Part shown: in pieces, positions 10,406 to 22,402 of the stretch
Position numbering within the stretch: position 1 is the first letter of the stretch
How the letters are laid out: every line of letters starts with the position of its first letter
NCBI GenBank assembly: GCA_026873275.1
Contig: JANTUC010000011.1
Coordinates: 868,001 to 932,000, forward strand
Direction: 5' to 3'
Length of the DNA stretch: 64,000 bases
Origin: Pseudopithomyces maydicus
Taxonomy: Eukaryota; Ascomycota; Dothideomycetes; Pleosporales; Didymosphaeriaceae
The notes under the pieces: generated by a model
Told to the model about the DNA's origin: nothing
Databases searched by the model: none
The model's input: only the letters and a program-made list of their open reading frames with translations
Translations under genes and position numbers: made by a program

Positions 10406-13400
10406 CTATTCCCAGTCATCTCCATCCGGTGTCTTTGAATTTCTCTTCTTGTTCGCACCCATCTTTGGCCGTCCTCTGGCTTTTTTTGGCGTGTGCGCCA
10501 GACTCACACTTGACTTCCTTTTCCTTCGTCGTCCACTGGTCATCGAGGATTGCCCAGCTTCCTCATTATCATCATCTGGTGTCGCATAACCCCCGCCCTC
10601 CGCATCCTCTTCCTGTTCACCTGCAATTTGAAAGTCTCGATCTACTTCCATCAATTCGGCGAACTCGTAGCACTGGGTGATCATGCTCCTGCGGGTCTCG
10701 AGTGCCGTGAATATTTGTGCGAACTTTTCCCACAAGTCCGTACCCTTGATAAGATTATTCCGCAGGGCATTTTCTTGATATTTTTTGTGGGAAATACGCC
10801 CGGCTTTGATATTGTATGCTCGGCGAATGAAGCAACGGGTTTCCCACATCATCTGGAGAATCATGCATGCATGCGTTATTTGCAACAGGCGTACGTCCGA
10901 GATTGAGGTATGATCATCCCGTAAAGTATCTTGCATCGTGAATTCAAATGCAGAGAAATCAACAGCTGGATTTGGCGCTGGTGCAAATTGCTGTACTACT
11001 ACTGGTGCAGCCCTCTTTGGCATCTCGGTCTCGATGGCTACACCGACCGAGGGACCCGTGTTCTTTAGTACAATGCTCTCGAGTGCAGTGGTTATAATAG
11101 AGACATCCTCTATTTTTGCCACGTCGAACAAGGCCAGGTTCTCAAGGCAGAAGCGAGCAAAGAGCAAGGTCTCTAGGCTTTTGTGGAATCACCAAGTTTG
11201 GAAAGCTTGAAATCGATCAACTTGGGAAGGTTATCGATGAACCTCTTCAGTGTCTTCCGGCTGCCATTCTTCATGACATTAAATACGTGTGCTAATTTTG
11301 GCCTGCAGTCCGGTGGCGTGGTCATACCATGGGAATCGTTAAAAACATCCTGCTGGTACTGGAAAGCCATCTTGATCGCCACCATATATTCTTTCTCAAA
11401 CATGGTTTCATGTTTTGAATGTATGTCTCCATGTTCGTTGGCTGCAATCTCGGAGATAGATGAATTTGAAGATGATCCCAGAGCAATTAAGGCGGTTCCG
11501 ACTTGTTTAGGGTGTACTAAACCTTGCCGATTGATGCTGATTATAGTCCTAGTAGCTACAAGGGCAAGCTCATCGTTACTCTTCAACGCCATGTCAATGA
11601 TCCTTGGCAAGTATGCTTGTGCCAAGTGACTAGCAACGACCTGGCCTTCACGAGCTTCGAAGGCCAGGCCCAGTCCCTTGCCGCCGCTGGTCGCATCTTC
11701 CCCATTTGGGGCAGTGTCCGATTGTTCCTCCGACCTGGCAAGAAATTCGTAAAACTGGGAAACCGCTATGTGCTTCAGAGAGACGATACTGTGCAAGAAG
11801 ACAGTCTCGAAAGTGCTCCGTACATTCTTATGTTGGAAGAGTGCAGGGCTGCCTTGGCAGACTTCAGCTAAAGCACACAACGCAGCCTCGCGGATTGCCA
11901 AATCCCAGGTCTCGTTATTGAAAGGCAGCACAGCCGCTAGCAAGACAACTGAGGGAGCATTATTTGCCTTCTCGAGCCAGTCCTTCAACTTCGCTTCGGA
12001 GCCGGGTTTTTTCTTCACCAGAATTTGGACAGTAGAGTTGAACTGGATGGCGTACTCACTCCAGTCGTTCACCTTGCCAAAAGTGCCGAGAATCAGCAAC
12101 CATGATCTGATCCTTATCTTTTGTGCTTCCTGTGTGGTCGCGTCGCGGATCGGTTCAGCAGCCTGGGCCAGCTGGATAAGAGTGGACGCAACGACCGAAA
12201 GCATTTTGCCGACTCCATTCGTCGCCACTTTTCTCATGATCCAGAGGCAGTTTATCACGCCGAGGAGAGTGGATTTACCTACTGTATTTCCGGTCGCTGC
12301 TGATCGTGCTAACTTACCTATAGCCTCACTCAGCAACTTCCAGACATCGTCGGCAAACATTGTCGGCAGATCCGGTAAGCAAGGCATGACAAAACGATAG
12401 ATGGTGACTGTGGAACGTAGAATCTCAATGTCGTGCGCAGTCTTGGGATCAATGACGTACAGCTTGAGACGTTGAATATGCTCAAGTGTAAACATAATCG
12501 GGCTAATTCGAGCGAAAACGCTCAATGTGTGGAGAGCACTGTCCTGCGTATAATTTGCTCCCATATCGCCTGGGCTGATGACTCCATCGACAAGATCAGC
12601 GACTAGATCTTTGCAGATTTGAAAGTTAACAAGTGTATTAGGAGAACTTTTTACGAGCGCTTTCGCAAAAAAGGCTTCAAAGGCCTGCATAGATAGTGTT
12701 GTCTTCTGGATTTGCCGGACAGTTTGAACAATCAGTGACACGCGTTCAATCCGTTGAAGTTTGAGACGATTTTCGTCACCTTTGGTGTTTGTGTCCAGAA
12801 CCTTGAGCCATACTTCTTCAAGGGCTTGTGTCGCCATGTCGGCAACTGGCTTTTCAAGATCTTGGGAAGCTGGAAGCATGGCAGCCACGATTTGAATCTT
12901 TGTATCGAGGACCTCGGTTCGAGTATAGATCATCTTCAAAACACCAATCGCCCGTTTTTTTGGGTCGTTGTGACTGTCTGTCGTCAACGACAATATTGCC
13001 GACAGGCAAAGTCGATCGAGACCAGGGAAGAAATCCAGACACTTTGATATTAACGAAAGCGCACTAGCCCGGACGCTCGGAGAGTTGTCCTGCAATTTAT
13101 GCACCACAACTTCGATGTGCTTCTTGGAGACAGCTCGGGGATCTTTGTCTAAGAAGGAATCGATATTTCTGATCGCATCTGTCTTTTGCGCTGCTCCACC
13201 TTCTTGAGCGTGCTTGAACATAATGGATACGATACTAGAGTAGTGCTGACAAAAAGTGCTCTTCAATGTCGTCACACCTGCTGCTAATCGACTTTGTGTC
13301 TCAGACACGTTTTGGTATTTGCTATACAATGATGGTCAGCAAAATTATAGACAAGAAAGCATAGTGACTTACTATTCTCGAGAAGACCAGTTACACTCAA

Positions 13401-16054
13401 GCATCATTAATCGTACATTCCGTCGTAGTTCAACCAAGCTCTTGTCCGAAGCTGCATCATCGTCATTGGTTTCCATGACTTGGTTAATCGAATCGAGCCA
13501 ATTGGAGACATAGCACCCTCGCACCGATAACAGATGTATATCGTCACGGTTGTCGTTGACCTTCAAATAGTCGGGAAGGGAACCGATAACCATTCGAAAG
13601 GGATCTGTAAGTGCAAGGAGATCGCTCTTCTTCAGGCGGGCCCCATCACTTTCCAGTACCTCTTCAGTGAGACGGTGTAGTCTGTTGGAAATATCAGATT
13701 GGGACATGTCAACATCCTGTCTCAATTTCCGAAGACGCGTCTTAAAATCGATAATGCCACATCCCATGTAGCCGAGAACCGACATGGCCATTTTCCAATT
13801 GTTCGTCTCGAGCAATGGCCATAGCTGATAGAAGAGACGTATCAGGAGCAAATGAGCTGCTGGCCATTCGGGTGAGCCCAAAACCCTACAGAAATCGTCC
13901 ACGAACATATCAAGCAGGTTCCGATAAGGTTTGTCGGCCGATTTAGCAACGCCCTTTGCCTTTTCGATCAATGTGCTAGCGATGATCTGAGCAATTTGCA
14001 GAGCGTTGATCATCAGTCGGCGCGTAGTACCTTCTACCTTCTTGCTGCTCTTGGTGGGCTTGGGTTTTTGCGAAGGCGGATTGTCCGAATCGTAATCAGC
14101 CTCGCTGTCGTTTCCATGAGAATCTTCGTCCTCAGAAGCCAAGTCTGCATTGGGACGGCGACTGTCCAAATGTGTTCCTGCAACTTGAACAAATTGCATA
14201 AAAACAGCCGAGACCGTCATGATAGGTTCTTCTCTTACAGACTTGAACTGTCTAGTGTTAGGGCCCTTGTCTGGTAGCTTCTCCAGGCTATTAAGTATCT
14301 CGTTTACGATGTATTGTTGGTGGTCTGGGCGCGAGGCAAAGATGTTCGTCAGCACGTCCATGGCTGCTCGACGAATTCGTTCAAACTGTTGGATTCCTAA
14401 TATGGAATCTTTCTCAGACGTGCTATTCGGATGGACCAGTAAGGTAAGTGCCAGGAATTCAATTGCATTCACAACACTGTCGGGTAGGGTGATTTTACGG
14501 ACAGCCCGAGCTAAAAGCTCCTGAATGCATATGCAGAGTCGAAGAATGGTAGAAACCTCTGGCTTGTGACTCGATGCATAGTCAAAGATGCCGGCGCCCG
14601 CGTCACCGCGTGACGAAGCCAACACAGGGAAAACACACAGCTCAAGCGCACGTTTGACTGCTTGAACAATTGAAGTCAAAAGATCTTCGGAGCTTGTTCG
14701 GCGGTCCGACGGCCCTTCAAGCATAGCAGTTAAAGCAACCCTAGCAGCTTTGAGACCCGATTCTAAGGTTCGGAGATCGCCGGTCCATGAGTCAAAATCG
14801 CCTTCGGTCAGTAATGTAGACTGATCCGACGCAGCTATCAATGGATCGCAAAGAGATTGAATCTGAATTATGGTCTCCACTGAAACGGATGGGAAGCATT
14901 CTGTGGCATATACTGTCATGACTCTGTCATATAGTTTCTTCAAAGCATCTCCAGTCATCACAGTAACGTCCGCATCTATAGTTGAGATGCTCTCGAAATA
15001 CTCAGACTCGAGCTCATCCTTGGCTTCGCAGTACCTCACAACAAGCTTTTGCAGCTGTTCGATTTTCTGCTCTGCATATGCACGATCCTCTGGCTGCAAA
15101 GTTGACAAATGGTCCAAGGTCGAAGGTTCAAGCTCGTCGGGCGATGGGGGTACATTGTCAATCAGCTTGAACTCGTTCTTAGGCGCGGTAGATGGCTTGA
15201 TAACCACAGAAGGACCGGAGCGTGGTTGGGAATTTTGGGTCGAGCGGACCGGGGTGCTGGGCGGATAAACCAAAGCGGCGTTTTGCACGTGAGAGGCAGT
15301 GTTCTGCTGTGAAGGGGTAGAAGTATCAGGTGTGGCGGTAGAGACGGGGAGACGCGGGGGCTCTGGTCTAGGTTTCGGTTTCGGTTTCGGTATGGTCGGT
15401 GGTTTTACGGATTTAGCTGCGGCTAAGTTTATCAGAGGAGCCTTCTACAGCACGCGGAAACACTCACGTTGATAGTGGACATCGGTTTGCTTCAGCAGTG
15501 CACTTGCAAAAAGGCTCAATTTAGGGCGACCGGGATGTACAGTTTCGTCGCCTGTCTCGAGCGGACTCTCAGGCGGAGGAGTGGCTAGCTGTGCCGTGGG
15601 TTTGAAGTGACTGGCAGGTCAGCAAATTGGGAATGACCGGGCATGGGCATGGCCTTACAACTCAGTCATCTCGCGAGGATCTCCCAATAAGCCGCGCAAC
15701 TCTTGCAAGGTGTGTTCGAGGTGGCGCGCCGTCGAAGCAGGCCCTTTGATCTCCTCGTTCAAGATGGCGACGGCTTTCCTGGCGGCGGCTTGCTGATCGG
15801 GCGACAGAGTGGTGGGCGGTATCGGTGGTTCGTTTACGGGGAAAGGGATCACATCTGTGAAGTCAGGCGTCAGTCTCGGCAGGTAAAAGAGGAAGGCTGA
15901 AGGCTGGTTCAGTAAAGGCAGGCGACTGACCTGGAGAGAAGGGTACGATGGACGTGAAGGGCGAATACGGGAATGCCTCATCCACGGTAGGCGGTCGAAA
16001 CGGGAGGCCTTGGCCGCTGGCCGTGTGCCAGTCTCGGTGCGAGTATGCAGACAT
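10406..16054 (-). CDS. SCC2: Sister chromatid cohesion loader Scc2/Mis4 (NIPBL), with one -1 frameshift
   Basis: Scc2 with Scc4 loads cohesin onto chromatin. Exons on the minus strand are 16054-15931, 15854-15659, 15610-15468, 15422-13373 and 13321-10406. The N-terminus has the fungal Mis4 signature FRPPTVDEAFPYSPF. The middle and C-terminal parts are HEAT-repeat-like (for example RNIDSFLDKDPRAVSKKHIE), and the C-tail is basic with KKARGRPK, an AT-hook-like/NLS element. The frame breaks at the AAAA run (11182-11179): the upstream frame stops at 11173 while the conserved continuation LLFARFCLENLALFD is in another frame. One more A would restore about 1809 residues; a 20-nt 'intron' is the only alternative and is too short. 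Intron 3 has tandem acceptors (TTAG/GCAG, 6 nt apart). The gene is essential in model fungi, so a sequencing error is likelier than a real break. Confidence 0.9.
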
Positions 16055-16529
16055 GGCTGGGGTGGGTTTGCTTTGCTTTGTGTGGCACTGGCGGGAGGTT
16101 TGTCGAAGACGAGTGCAGGCCGTGCAAGCAGTGCAGGCAGTGGGGGACGAAGGGTGGTGCGAGGGCTCTCGCAACAGCACGGGGAGAGGCTTCACGCCCG
16201 CATGGCTGCCTCGGCACGGAAAAGGAACACGGTCGATGGGACGTATGCAGGCGGTCGCGTCGCCCCAGAGTGCTGTGAACGATGCGATCGCGAAAGCCCG
16301 TGATCGCTGCTCTGCTTCGGGGTTAGCGCAGCGGTGGGCCACGCACCGTCACACTCACATTGGCACACTGCACTAGGCCGTGCCGTCCCCGCCGACTTTT
16401 TCGGTGGGCAAGTGTCTCACAGCGCGAGTGTTTCTGCTTTTGCTTCTGCTCCTGCTCCTGCTTCTGCTTCTGCTTCTACTTTTACCTGCATCTTTGCTTC
16501 TTGCTCCACTACCTAGGCACACGCTCACC
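16055..16529. promoter_or_regulatory. Divergent promoter region of SCC2 and RPA12, with pyrimidine microsatellite
   Basis: 475 bp between the two start codons. At about 16434-16505 lies an imperfect (CTGCTT)n-type tract that is almost pure pyrimidine plus G. It falls in the presumed 5' leader of RPA12; the leucine-run open frame across it is not a protein. Confidence 0.5.
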
Positions 16530-17011
16530 ATGGCTGCCATCGGCTCCCTCGTCTTCTGCACCGACTGCGGCAATCTTCTCGATGGCAGTGCAGGCAAGCA
16601 AAATGCCATCTTGACTTGCCAGGTCTGTGGCGCGTCCTGCAAAGGTATTTGTTGCCGCGCGGGAGCATAACGACCATGCTCACCTCGCTGCAGATAGCTC
16701 ATCCAAGACTGTCGTGACCCGCTCCAAGCCCGACGCTTTCCCTTCGGCACTGCGCACCAAGCGCTCCGAAGTGCAGACCGTCGACGACTCGGACATGCAG
16801 ACGCATGCTGTCATCAATCAGATGTGCGAGAAGTGTGGCAGGGAGGAAGTGCGCTTCTACACGCAGCAGCTGCGCAGTGCTGACGAAGGCTCCACCGTCT
16901 TCTACGAGTGCGAATGCGGGCACAAGTATGCATTTCCCGGTGCTCATGTATCCGTATCAATGCGCCGTGTTGTACTGACGAGCATCCTACAGATGGAATA
17001 CCAACAACTGA
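16530..17011 (+). CDS. RPA12: RNA polymerase I subunit Rpa12 (zinc ribbon, TFIIS-like)
   Basis: Exons 16530-16644, 16694-16925 and 16993-17011 give 121 residues. This is the small Pol I subunit needed for RNA cleavage and termination. The N-terminal zinc ribbon starts FCTDCGNLL with a second pair CQVCG. The C-terminal TFIIS-like ribbon has CEKCGREEVRFYTQQLRSADEG, including the acidic-pair region around DEGSTVF, and CECGHKW. The last exon is only 19 nt and encodes the typical end WNTNN after HK; reading through its intron would give a false C-terminus. The start is the ATG at 16530 rather than the upstream frame through the microsatellite. It converges on LIA1 with an 80-bp gap. Confidence 0.93.
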
Positions 17012-17090
17012 GAAAGGTCACATATCAAATTTTGGTCTACCTTGCCGAGTGACACCCCAACGCCCAAACGATGCAATGTTGAAGTGGAAT

Positions 17091-18141
17091 CTATGCAGCC
17101 ACGGCCTTGGCCTCGGGAACAATGGCGTACTCTGCCTCTCCGTTCTTTTCAAACTCGGCCATGTCGAGCGCTACAATCACGCTGTCCCGCACAACCTGCT
17201 CCGGATCGTCCAAGAATTTCCTGAGAATGTCCTCCACGCCCTCCTCGTCTCCTAGACTGCCCAGCGCCTCTGCTGCCTCGTGCCGCACCATGCTTTCCTC
17301 TTTCTGGTCGCTAAGCGTCTCGACCAGGCTGGGGATGGAGGCCGGATGTGATAGCTGGCCAAAGACGAATGCGATCTCGTGACGGAAAAGGGCAGACGGG
17401 TCTGCAAAGCCACGCGCCAACGATTGTACGGCTGGGACGGCGGTGGGAAGGTCGGGGGGCGAAGCGAGGTCGCGCAAAGCGAACATGGCCCTGTAACGTT
17501 TGAACAGCGGAAGCGATGTGTCGAGCAGGCTCTGCTCCAGCTCGGGGATGGAGGGCGCCTTCTGGCCCTGAGGCAGCGGTGGGGCCGGGTCGATGGATGT
17601 GAAGTCGCTGTTTCTTGTTAGGCTCGCGCAGTACGCATGACATGCTGTCGCCCACGTACCTTTTCTTCAACTGCTCGTCCTTGCTCTGCAGCCCGTGCTC
17701 CCACTCGATGCGGTCGACGGCGATGTCGCACGTCTCCCGTACTACGTCCAGCTCGTTCGCATCATCCCGCAGCCCCTTCAACAGGTCCAAACTGCCCCGA
17801 TGGCCCAGGGCACCCAGCGCTTCGGCGGCCTCGTGCCTGCACATGGCATCCTCGTGCTTGTCCTGCAGCACATTGCGCAGAGGATCTATGGCCGCGTCGT
17901 TGCGCGACTGGCCAAGGCAGTATGCCAGCTCGTGCTTCAGCAGCGCAGACGGCGAAGTGAAGGCGGCAGCGATGGCTTCTATGGCGGGCACGGTCTGCTC
18001 GGTAGGCGGCTGGAGGGAGGCGAGGTACTTGAGCGAGAAAAGGGCGCGGAAGCGACGAGCGAGAGGCTCCTGTTCGGAGGTCAGGATGCCACGGAGGGCG
18101 TCGACTTGGGCGTCGTGCCCAGGCAGGTCAGAGGCGGCCAT
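17091..18141 (-). CDS. LIA1: Deoxyhypusine hydroxylase (HEAT-repeat di-iron enzyme)
   Basis: Exons 18141-17660 and 17607-17091 give 332 residues. The enzyme hydroxylates deoxyhypusine on eIF5A, the last step of hypusine synthesis, in the cytoplasm. The protein is two symmetric halves of HEAT-like repeats. Each half carries two His-Glu iron-ligand pairs: LLKHELAYCLGQ and MCRHEAAEALGALG in the first half, LFRHEIAFVFGQ and MVRHEAAEALGSLG in the second. The 52-nt intron (17659-17608) falls between the halves, and spliced reading gives LKKSDFTSID. The length matches the family. The 5' leader contains a GA/GT-rich microsatellite. Confidence 0.95.
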
Positions 18142-18713
18142 GGTGATGAGTGTGCGAGTGAGTGTGAGAGTGAGCGCGAGAGTGAGCGTGAGTATGTGTG
18201 TGTGTGCGTCTGCGTGTGTGCGTCTGTTTCGGTGTCTGGTCAGTCAGGACTGCACCACGGACAGTTGGAAATTTTGGAGGGGTAGTCAGTCTAGCATGCC
18301 GAAAATCTTTGATCTGATAAGATGGTGCAGCAGATCAGCCCGCCGACCCCGCCCCGGGCTCCACCTGGGCACCTGGGCACCTGGGCACCTGGGCACCTGG
18401 GCAGCCTGCCCTCAGTGCCCTGCCTGCATCTCTTGGTGCGCCTGTGGCTAGCCGCCCCGGCCACCCCCAATTACCTACCATCCCTTCGCCTTTACTTCCG
18501 CCTCCCCATCTTCATCTTCACCTCCGTTCACGCAAACGTGCCCGGCCCCATTGCAGTAGACTGGCTATGCGGTCCATGATCCGTCGCTGTTGCCCTTGCT
18601 TATCTGCCGTGACCCTGCCCCTGTAGCTCTTCCTACTCTGCTTGACCTCTCCCTGCTTTCTTTCTTCCTCCCTGCTAACAAAGCAACCCCCAACGGTCCT
18701 TTGTCTCGCAACC
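18142..18713. promoter_or_regulatory. Divergent promoter region of LIA1 and the 18.7-kb gene, repeat-rich
   Basis: Next to the LIA1 start (18145-18235) is a GAGTGT/GTGTGT-rich microsatellite. At 18362-18401 there are five tandem copies of the 8-mer CACCTGGG. No coding region is supported. Confidence 0.5.
18362..18401 (+). repeat. Minisatellite, 5 x CACCTGGG
   Basis: Five perfect head-to-tail copies of an 8-bp unit, about 310 bp upstream of the next start codon. A related CACCTGGGCACCTG string occurs near 54520. Confidence 0.85.
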
Positions 18714-19974
18714 ATGCCCTTCCTGCGCGACATGTGGGATTACATCAGCCCGCGAAAGACGCAAAAGCGACGGGAGAAGGCTTTCAAGGTCCCTGCATTG
18801 CCCTCCAGGCCAAAGTCGGTTGAGAGGCACTCCCCAGAAATGACCCCTAGCAGTAACATTCACCCATGGACGCCCAAGACCCCAGCTTCTGCTGCGTCCA
18901 TCGACAACACCTTGCTCCCGCCCTCGCCACCCACCTCCCTGCACCCATACCAGGACGACGACTACTACGATTCCGACGGCGACATCCTGATCCAAGACTC
19001 TGTCGAACGCCTGCCAGAGGACCATGGAGCAGACGCGTGGGACGCCAATCAAGATACCACCGTGGTCGACGACGGACAGTACATGGACATGTACCGGCCC
19101 GTAAATCGCCCCAAAGACCAGCTTCGAGACCAGCTTCGAGACCAGCTTCGCCAGCAGATCCAATCCCGCGAGCTTCGCCTGGCCGGTTGGCCCGAGGATG
19201 CAGTATTTCTGTTCCAGAAGCTTGATATGCGCGGCTCCGAGCCCATCCTTCCGCACGACTGGAGTGTCGACTTTCCCTCGCTACCACCTTTTGTCTTCAC
19301 CAGGAGTGAGGCCAAGCAGTTTGTCAGAGCGGACACCCTGTCGGAATTTCGAGGTGACATGTCTTCTCCCCTGCACTACTTACAAATGCTGACTGACTGC
19401 AGCCCAGTATGCATTGACTCAGCTCCTTGCCGTTGGAGGTCTTGCTAGAGACGCCGTCCTCACCCGTGCCCCCAAACGTACAGCAGAGCGCCACATTCTC
19501 CGTGCTGTGAACAGATATTCCCAGTGGGCCATGCGCGACGGTGGCATGCGCCACACTGATCGCCATCTCTCCATTTTTGACCTTGTCTCATGTCACAAGG
19601 ACGCCCCATCCTACATCCCCGAGCAAAAGATGATCCGCAAGCTGAACAAGCTTCATAACCGGTGGGGATGTGAAATGCTTTCCCATGACAAGACTGGTCT
19701 CGTCACGGCCCCAAAGGAACCTCCCACGCTGTATGGTGTCATTGCATCCCACACCGTCATGGCCTTCGTTAGCTACGTCTTGCCTACTGATCTGCATCCA
19801 AAGGGATCTTTGCGCACCGTCGCCATTTTTGATTTCGGTGTCGATGAGGGTTTCGATGTTTGGAACTCGTTCGCAATTGCCATATTTGTTATCCACTGCC
19901 GCAATAGGATGAAGGAGCTGCAGGACTTTTTGCCCGAGCCCATTGTCATCCGCCAGCGCGACCCAGACCTATGA
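18714..19974 (+). CDS. Conserved-looking fungal protein of unknown function
   Basis: Exons 18714-19353 and 19403-19974 give 403 residues. I do not recognise the family. The first 120 residues are basic (RKTQKRREK near 15-23), then Pro/Ser rich, then acidic (YQDDDYYDSDGD), so likely disordered. A perfect triplet of DQLR (about 135-146) follows. The C-terminal 240 residues look folded, with LPPFVFTRSEAKQFVRADTLSEF, the helical stretch ERHILRAVNRYSQWAMRDGG, and conserved-looking aromatic segments. There is no signal peptide or clear membrane segment. The intron (49 nt) ends TGACTGACTGCAG. The even codon use and position next to housekeeping genes suggest a real conserved gene. Confidence 0.75.
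19116..19151 (+). repeat. Three 12-bp coding repeats (DQLR x3)
   Basis: GACCAGCTTCGA is repeated three times head to tail (last copy with one change) inside exon 1 of the unknown gene, giving three DQLR units. Such tracts often vary in copy number. Confidence 0.85.
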
Positions 19975-20687
19975 AACCAGTCACTCCTTTCATGCTTCAC
20001 CGTTTTTCGGCGTTTTTTCTCCTCACTATACCCCTCGGTCTATACCCATCTGTTTTTTCTGTTCTGGAAGGACAAGGTTCATGATGTCTTTTTATATAGG
20101 TGCCTTTGTTACTGGGTAAATAGCACATAGTTTGAATATGGGACAGGAAGCTCCTGGCAACTATACGTTCATTTTACTGGGCCATCAGCCCAAGTGACTA
20201 ATTAATAAGAATCACGATGCCAAGTGCATTATGTACATGTACATCCGCTCAAGAATTCCGCAGTGCAGGTACAAAATCACTTGAGAATTACAAAATTTAA
20301 TTTGTCTGAGATGTGAATCGTGGCTTCGAAAGATGCGCCCTTTTGCGCGTCCGTGAGAAGAAGTGGTCAATTCCGGTAAGCGTCATTTACTTTTCGCGAA
20401 GCCTAGTGGTCAATTTGACAGCATCTTCGACTCGCCGTGTCGGCTCGATACGGATACTTACGTCTCTTGAATGCATCACACGCACGAGTTTGGTAAGCAG
20501 ATATGATGGTATGAGTCAAACAGGTCTCTTTATATCCGCTAGGAATTCCAGTGATGGTATAGTGGAGCAAACAATTCTCGATTTCAAACAGCAACCGTTA
20601 AGACAACACAGCAAAATTTTCTCATCTGGTTCACAGGAGCTACAGTGCTAGGGCTTGGTCGCGATCCATACATCTCCCATCTCTGCT
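19975..20687. other. Intergenic, no gene seen
   Basis: About 0.7 kb between two genes in the same orientation. It holds the 3' end of the upstream gene and the presumed promoter of the next. I see nothing else. Confidence 0.5.
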
Positions 20688-21488
20688 ATGCCATTCTCGC
20701 AAAGCGAACTCGCTAGAACCTTCAAAGCACTTCACAAACCTGGTGATCCGATCGTTCTAGTGAATGCATGGGATGCTATCAGCGCCAAAGCCGTCGCTGC
20801 GCTTCCTGAAACCAAGGCTCTTGCCACAGCATCTTACGCTATTGCAGCCGCAGCCGGCCTCGAAGATCATGAGCTTGACCTCGAGACCAATATCCGCGGT
20901 GCCACGGCCATCGCTAAAGTAGCCAAAGCACACGACCTACCACTTACAGTTGACTTTCAAGACGGGTACGGTGAGCACCTGACGGTGGGTGTGAAGAAGT
21001 TATTGGATATCGGTGCCGTGGGTATCAATCTCGAGGACTTTAGCAGGGAGAAAGAGAGTCTGTATGAAATTGAGGACGCGGTGAGGCGGATAAGAAAGGT
21101 TTTGGAAATTTCCCGAGACGCTGGCGTCCCAGACTTTGTGGTCAACGCACGTACCGATGCTCTACTTGTCGGCCTCTCTGTTGAGGAAGCCATAAATCGT
21201 GGAAAAGCATATCTTGATGCAGGCGCGACCACAACTTTTATCTGGGGCGGGCGAGAAAGGGGTGGAATGACTAGCGCAGAGGTTGAGCAAGAGGCGAGGG
21301 AGTTGGGGGGTAGATTAAATGTCTCTCTGAAAAGGGTTGTACCGGATGGGCTCACGATTCATGAGCTCAGAAGTATTGGAGGTGTAGGCGTTGCGAGGAT
21401 TAGTATTGGTCCTCAACTTATGATGATGAGCGTCAGGGCAGTGAGTGATGAAGCAGGGAATATTTTGAAAGGGAGGGACTCTGAATGA
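20688..21488 (+). CDS. Isocitrate lyase / PEP phosphomutase superfamily enzyme
   Basis: A single exon of 266 residues. Proteins of this superfamily fold as a TIM barrel and make or break C-C or C-P bonds next to a carboxylate, using Mg2+. Visible motifs are VNAWDAISA near the N-terminus, the metal-binding segment VDFQDGYG (about 89-96), INLEDF, and VNARTDALL (about 159-167). The canonical KKCGH active-site loop of isocitrate lyase is not present, so it is not a glyoxylate-cycle isocitrate lyase. It resembles the short carboxyphosphonoenolpyruvate mutase-like or oxaloacetate-hydrolase-like proteins common in fungi; the substrate cannot be named. The start is the first ATG, matching the family's usual N-terminus. 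Confidence 0.85.
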   Translation: MPFSQSELARTFKALHKPGDPIVLVNAWDAISAKAVAALPETKALATASYAIAAAAGLEDHELDLETNIRGATAIAKVAKAHDLPLTVDFQDGYGEHLTVGVKKLLDIGAVGINLEDFSREKESLYEIEDAVRRIRKVLEISRDAGVPDFVVNARTDALLVGLSVEEAINRGKAYLDAGATTTFIWGGRERGGMTSAEVEQEARELGGRLNVSLKRVVPDGLTIHELRSIGGVGVARISIGPQLMMMSVRAVSDEAGNILKGRDSE

Positions 21489-22402
21489 CAACTATTTATC
21501 TAAATTGCTTTCTTTTACCGGTATAATTCAGGCACGTAAGCGATGGCGTGTAATAAATGCCTGTGGTTATAAAAAGCAAGTTTTGGTAACTCGTCAAATG
21601 TTTACTTGGCAAAGCTCTACAACACTAAAACTTCAAGACATTTTATAGATTTCAAACAAGTTACATTGTTACTTGAGCTTTGTACATCTCAAGTACGGGT
21701 CTATGAAGAGCCGACACATAACAATACCTAAGAAACAAATAGAACATACAACAATAGATATTCGCTAGTGGTGACCTATCTAAATACTAATCTACCAGCA
21801 CGCAAAATTGACCGTTCTCAGTAAGTATAACTACATGATAAATCTGATACGTGGCGCCAAGTATCTATCAACGCTGCGCAGCAACCATATACTAGTATTT
21901 ATGATGTGATAATCTGACATACTACACTATACTGATTTAGCAGCCCCTTGTTGCTTTGGTTAAATATTTTACAGAACTGTGCTAATTCTTCGTCACCTAA
22001 TACACTGTTCCTTTATGCCCGCTTACCTCTTAGTATGGCTTTTTCTCTTCTTTCCCATGGTGTAACAGGTTCCTTTTTGCACTGCGGCTTGAGCTTGACC
22101 TCGAAGGAATTCTGGTGAGAAATGTAGAGCGTGTAGGGTAATATAAGATCTCGTAGGTAAACGTTAATTGATTACTACTAGTGAGAACTTATAAAGACTC
22201 GTAAAGTAATCTTCCATGAGGAAACTATATACAGAGTACTATATTGTGGATTGACAATGAGACTTCCCTACTGGTAACCCATCATCTCTATACACTTCTA
22301 CCTAACGGTGACTCTGTGGCCCTATTCTATAGCTCCACAGATACTATTGCGCGATTTGTTTGTCAATTACGTTACAATAAACAAGCTGTCCTGCCCCTCC
22401 TC
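21489..22402. other. AT-rich intergenic stretch
   Basis: About 0.9 kb of AT-rich sequence between convergent genes. No gene or repeat array is supported; composition suggests mild RIP-like decay. Confidence 0.45.

Noticed and set aside
11171..11194. A 20-nt intron (GTGATT...CCTAG) to explain the SCC2 frame change
   Set aside because: It is far below the minimum intron size seen elsewhere in the window (about 45 nt), and a one-base homopolymer deletion explains the break better.
16380..16670. Open frame with a long leucine run before RPA12
   Set aside because: It is the translation of a pyrimidine microsatellite in the 5' leader; the conserved Rpa12 N-terminus starts at the ATG at 16530.
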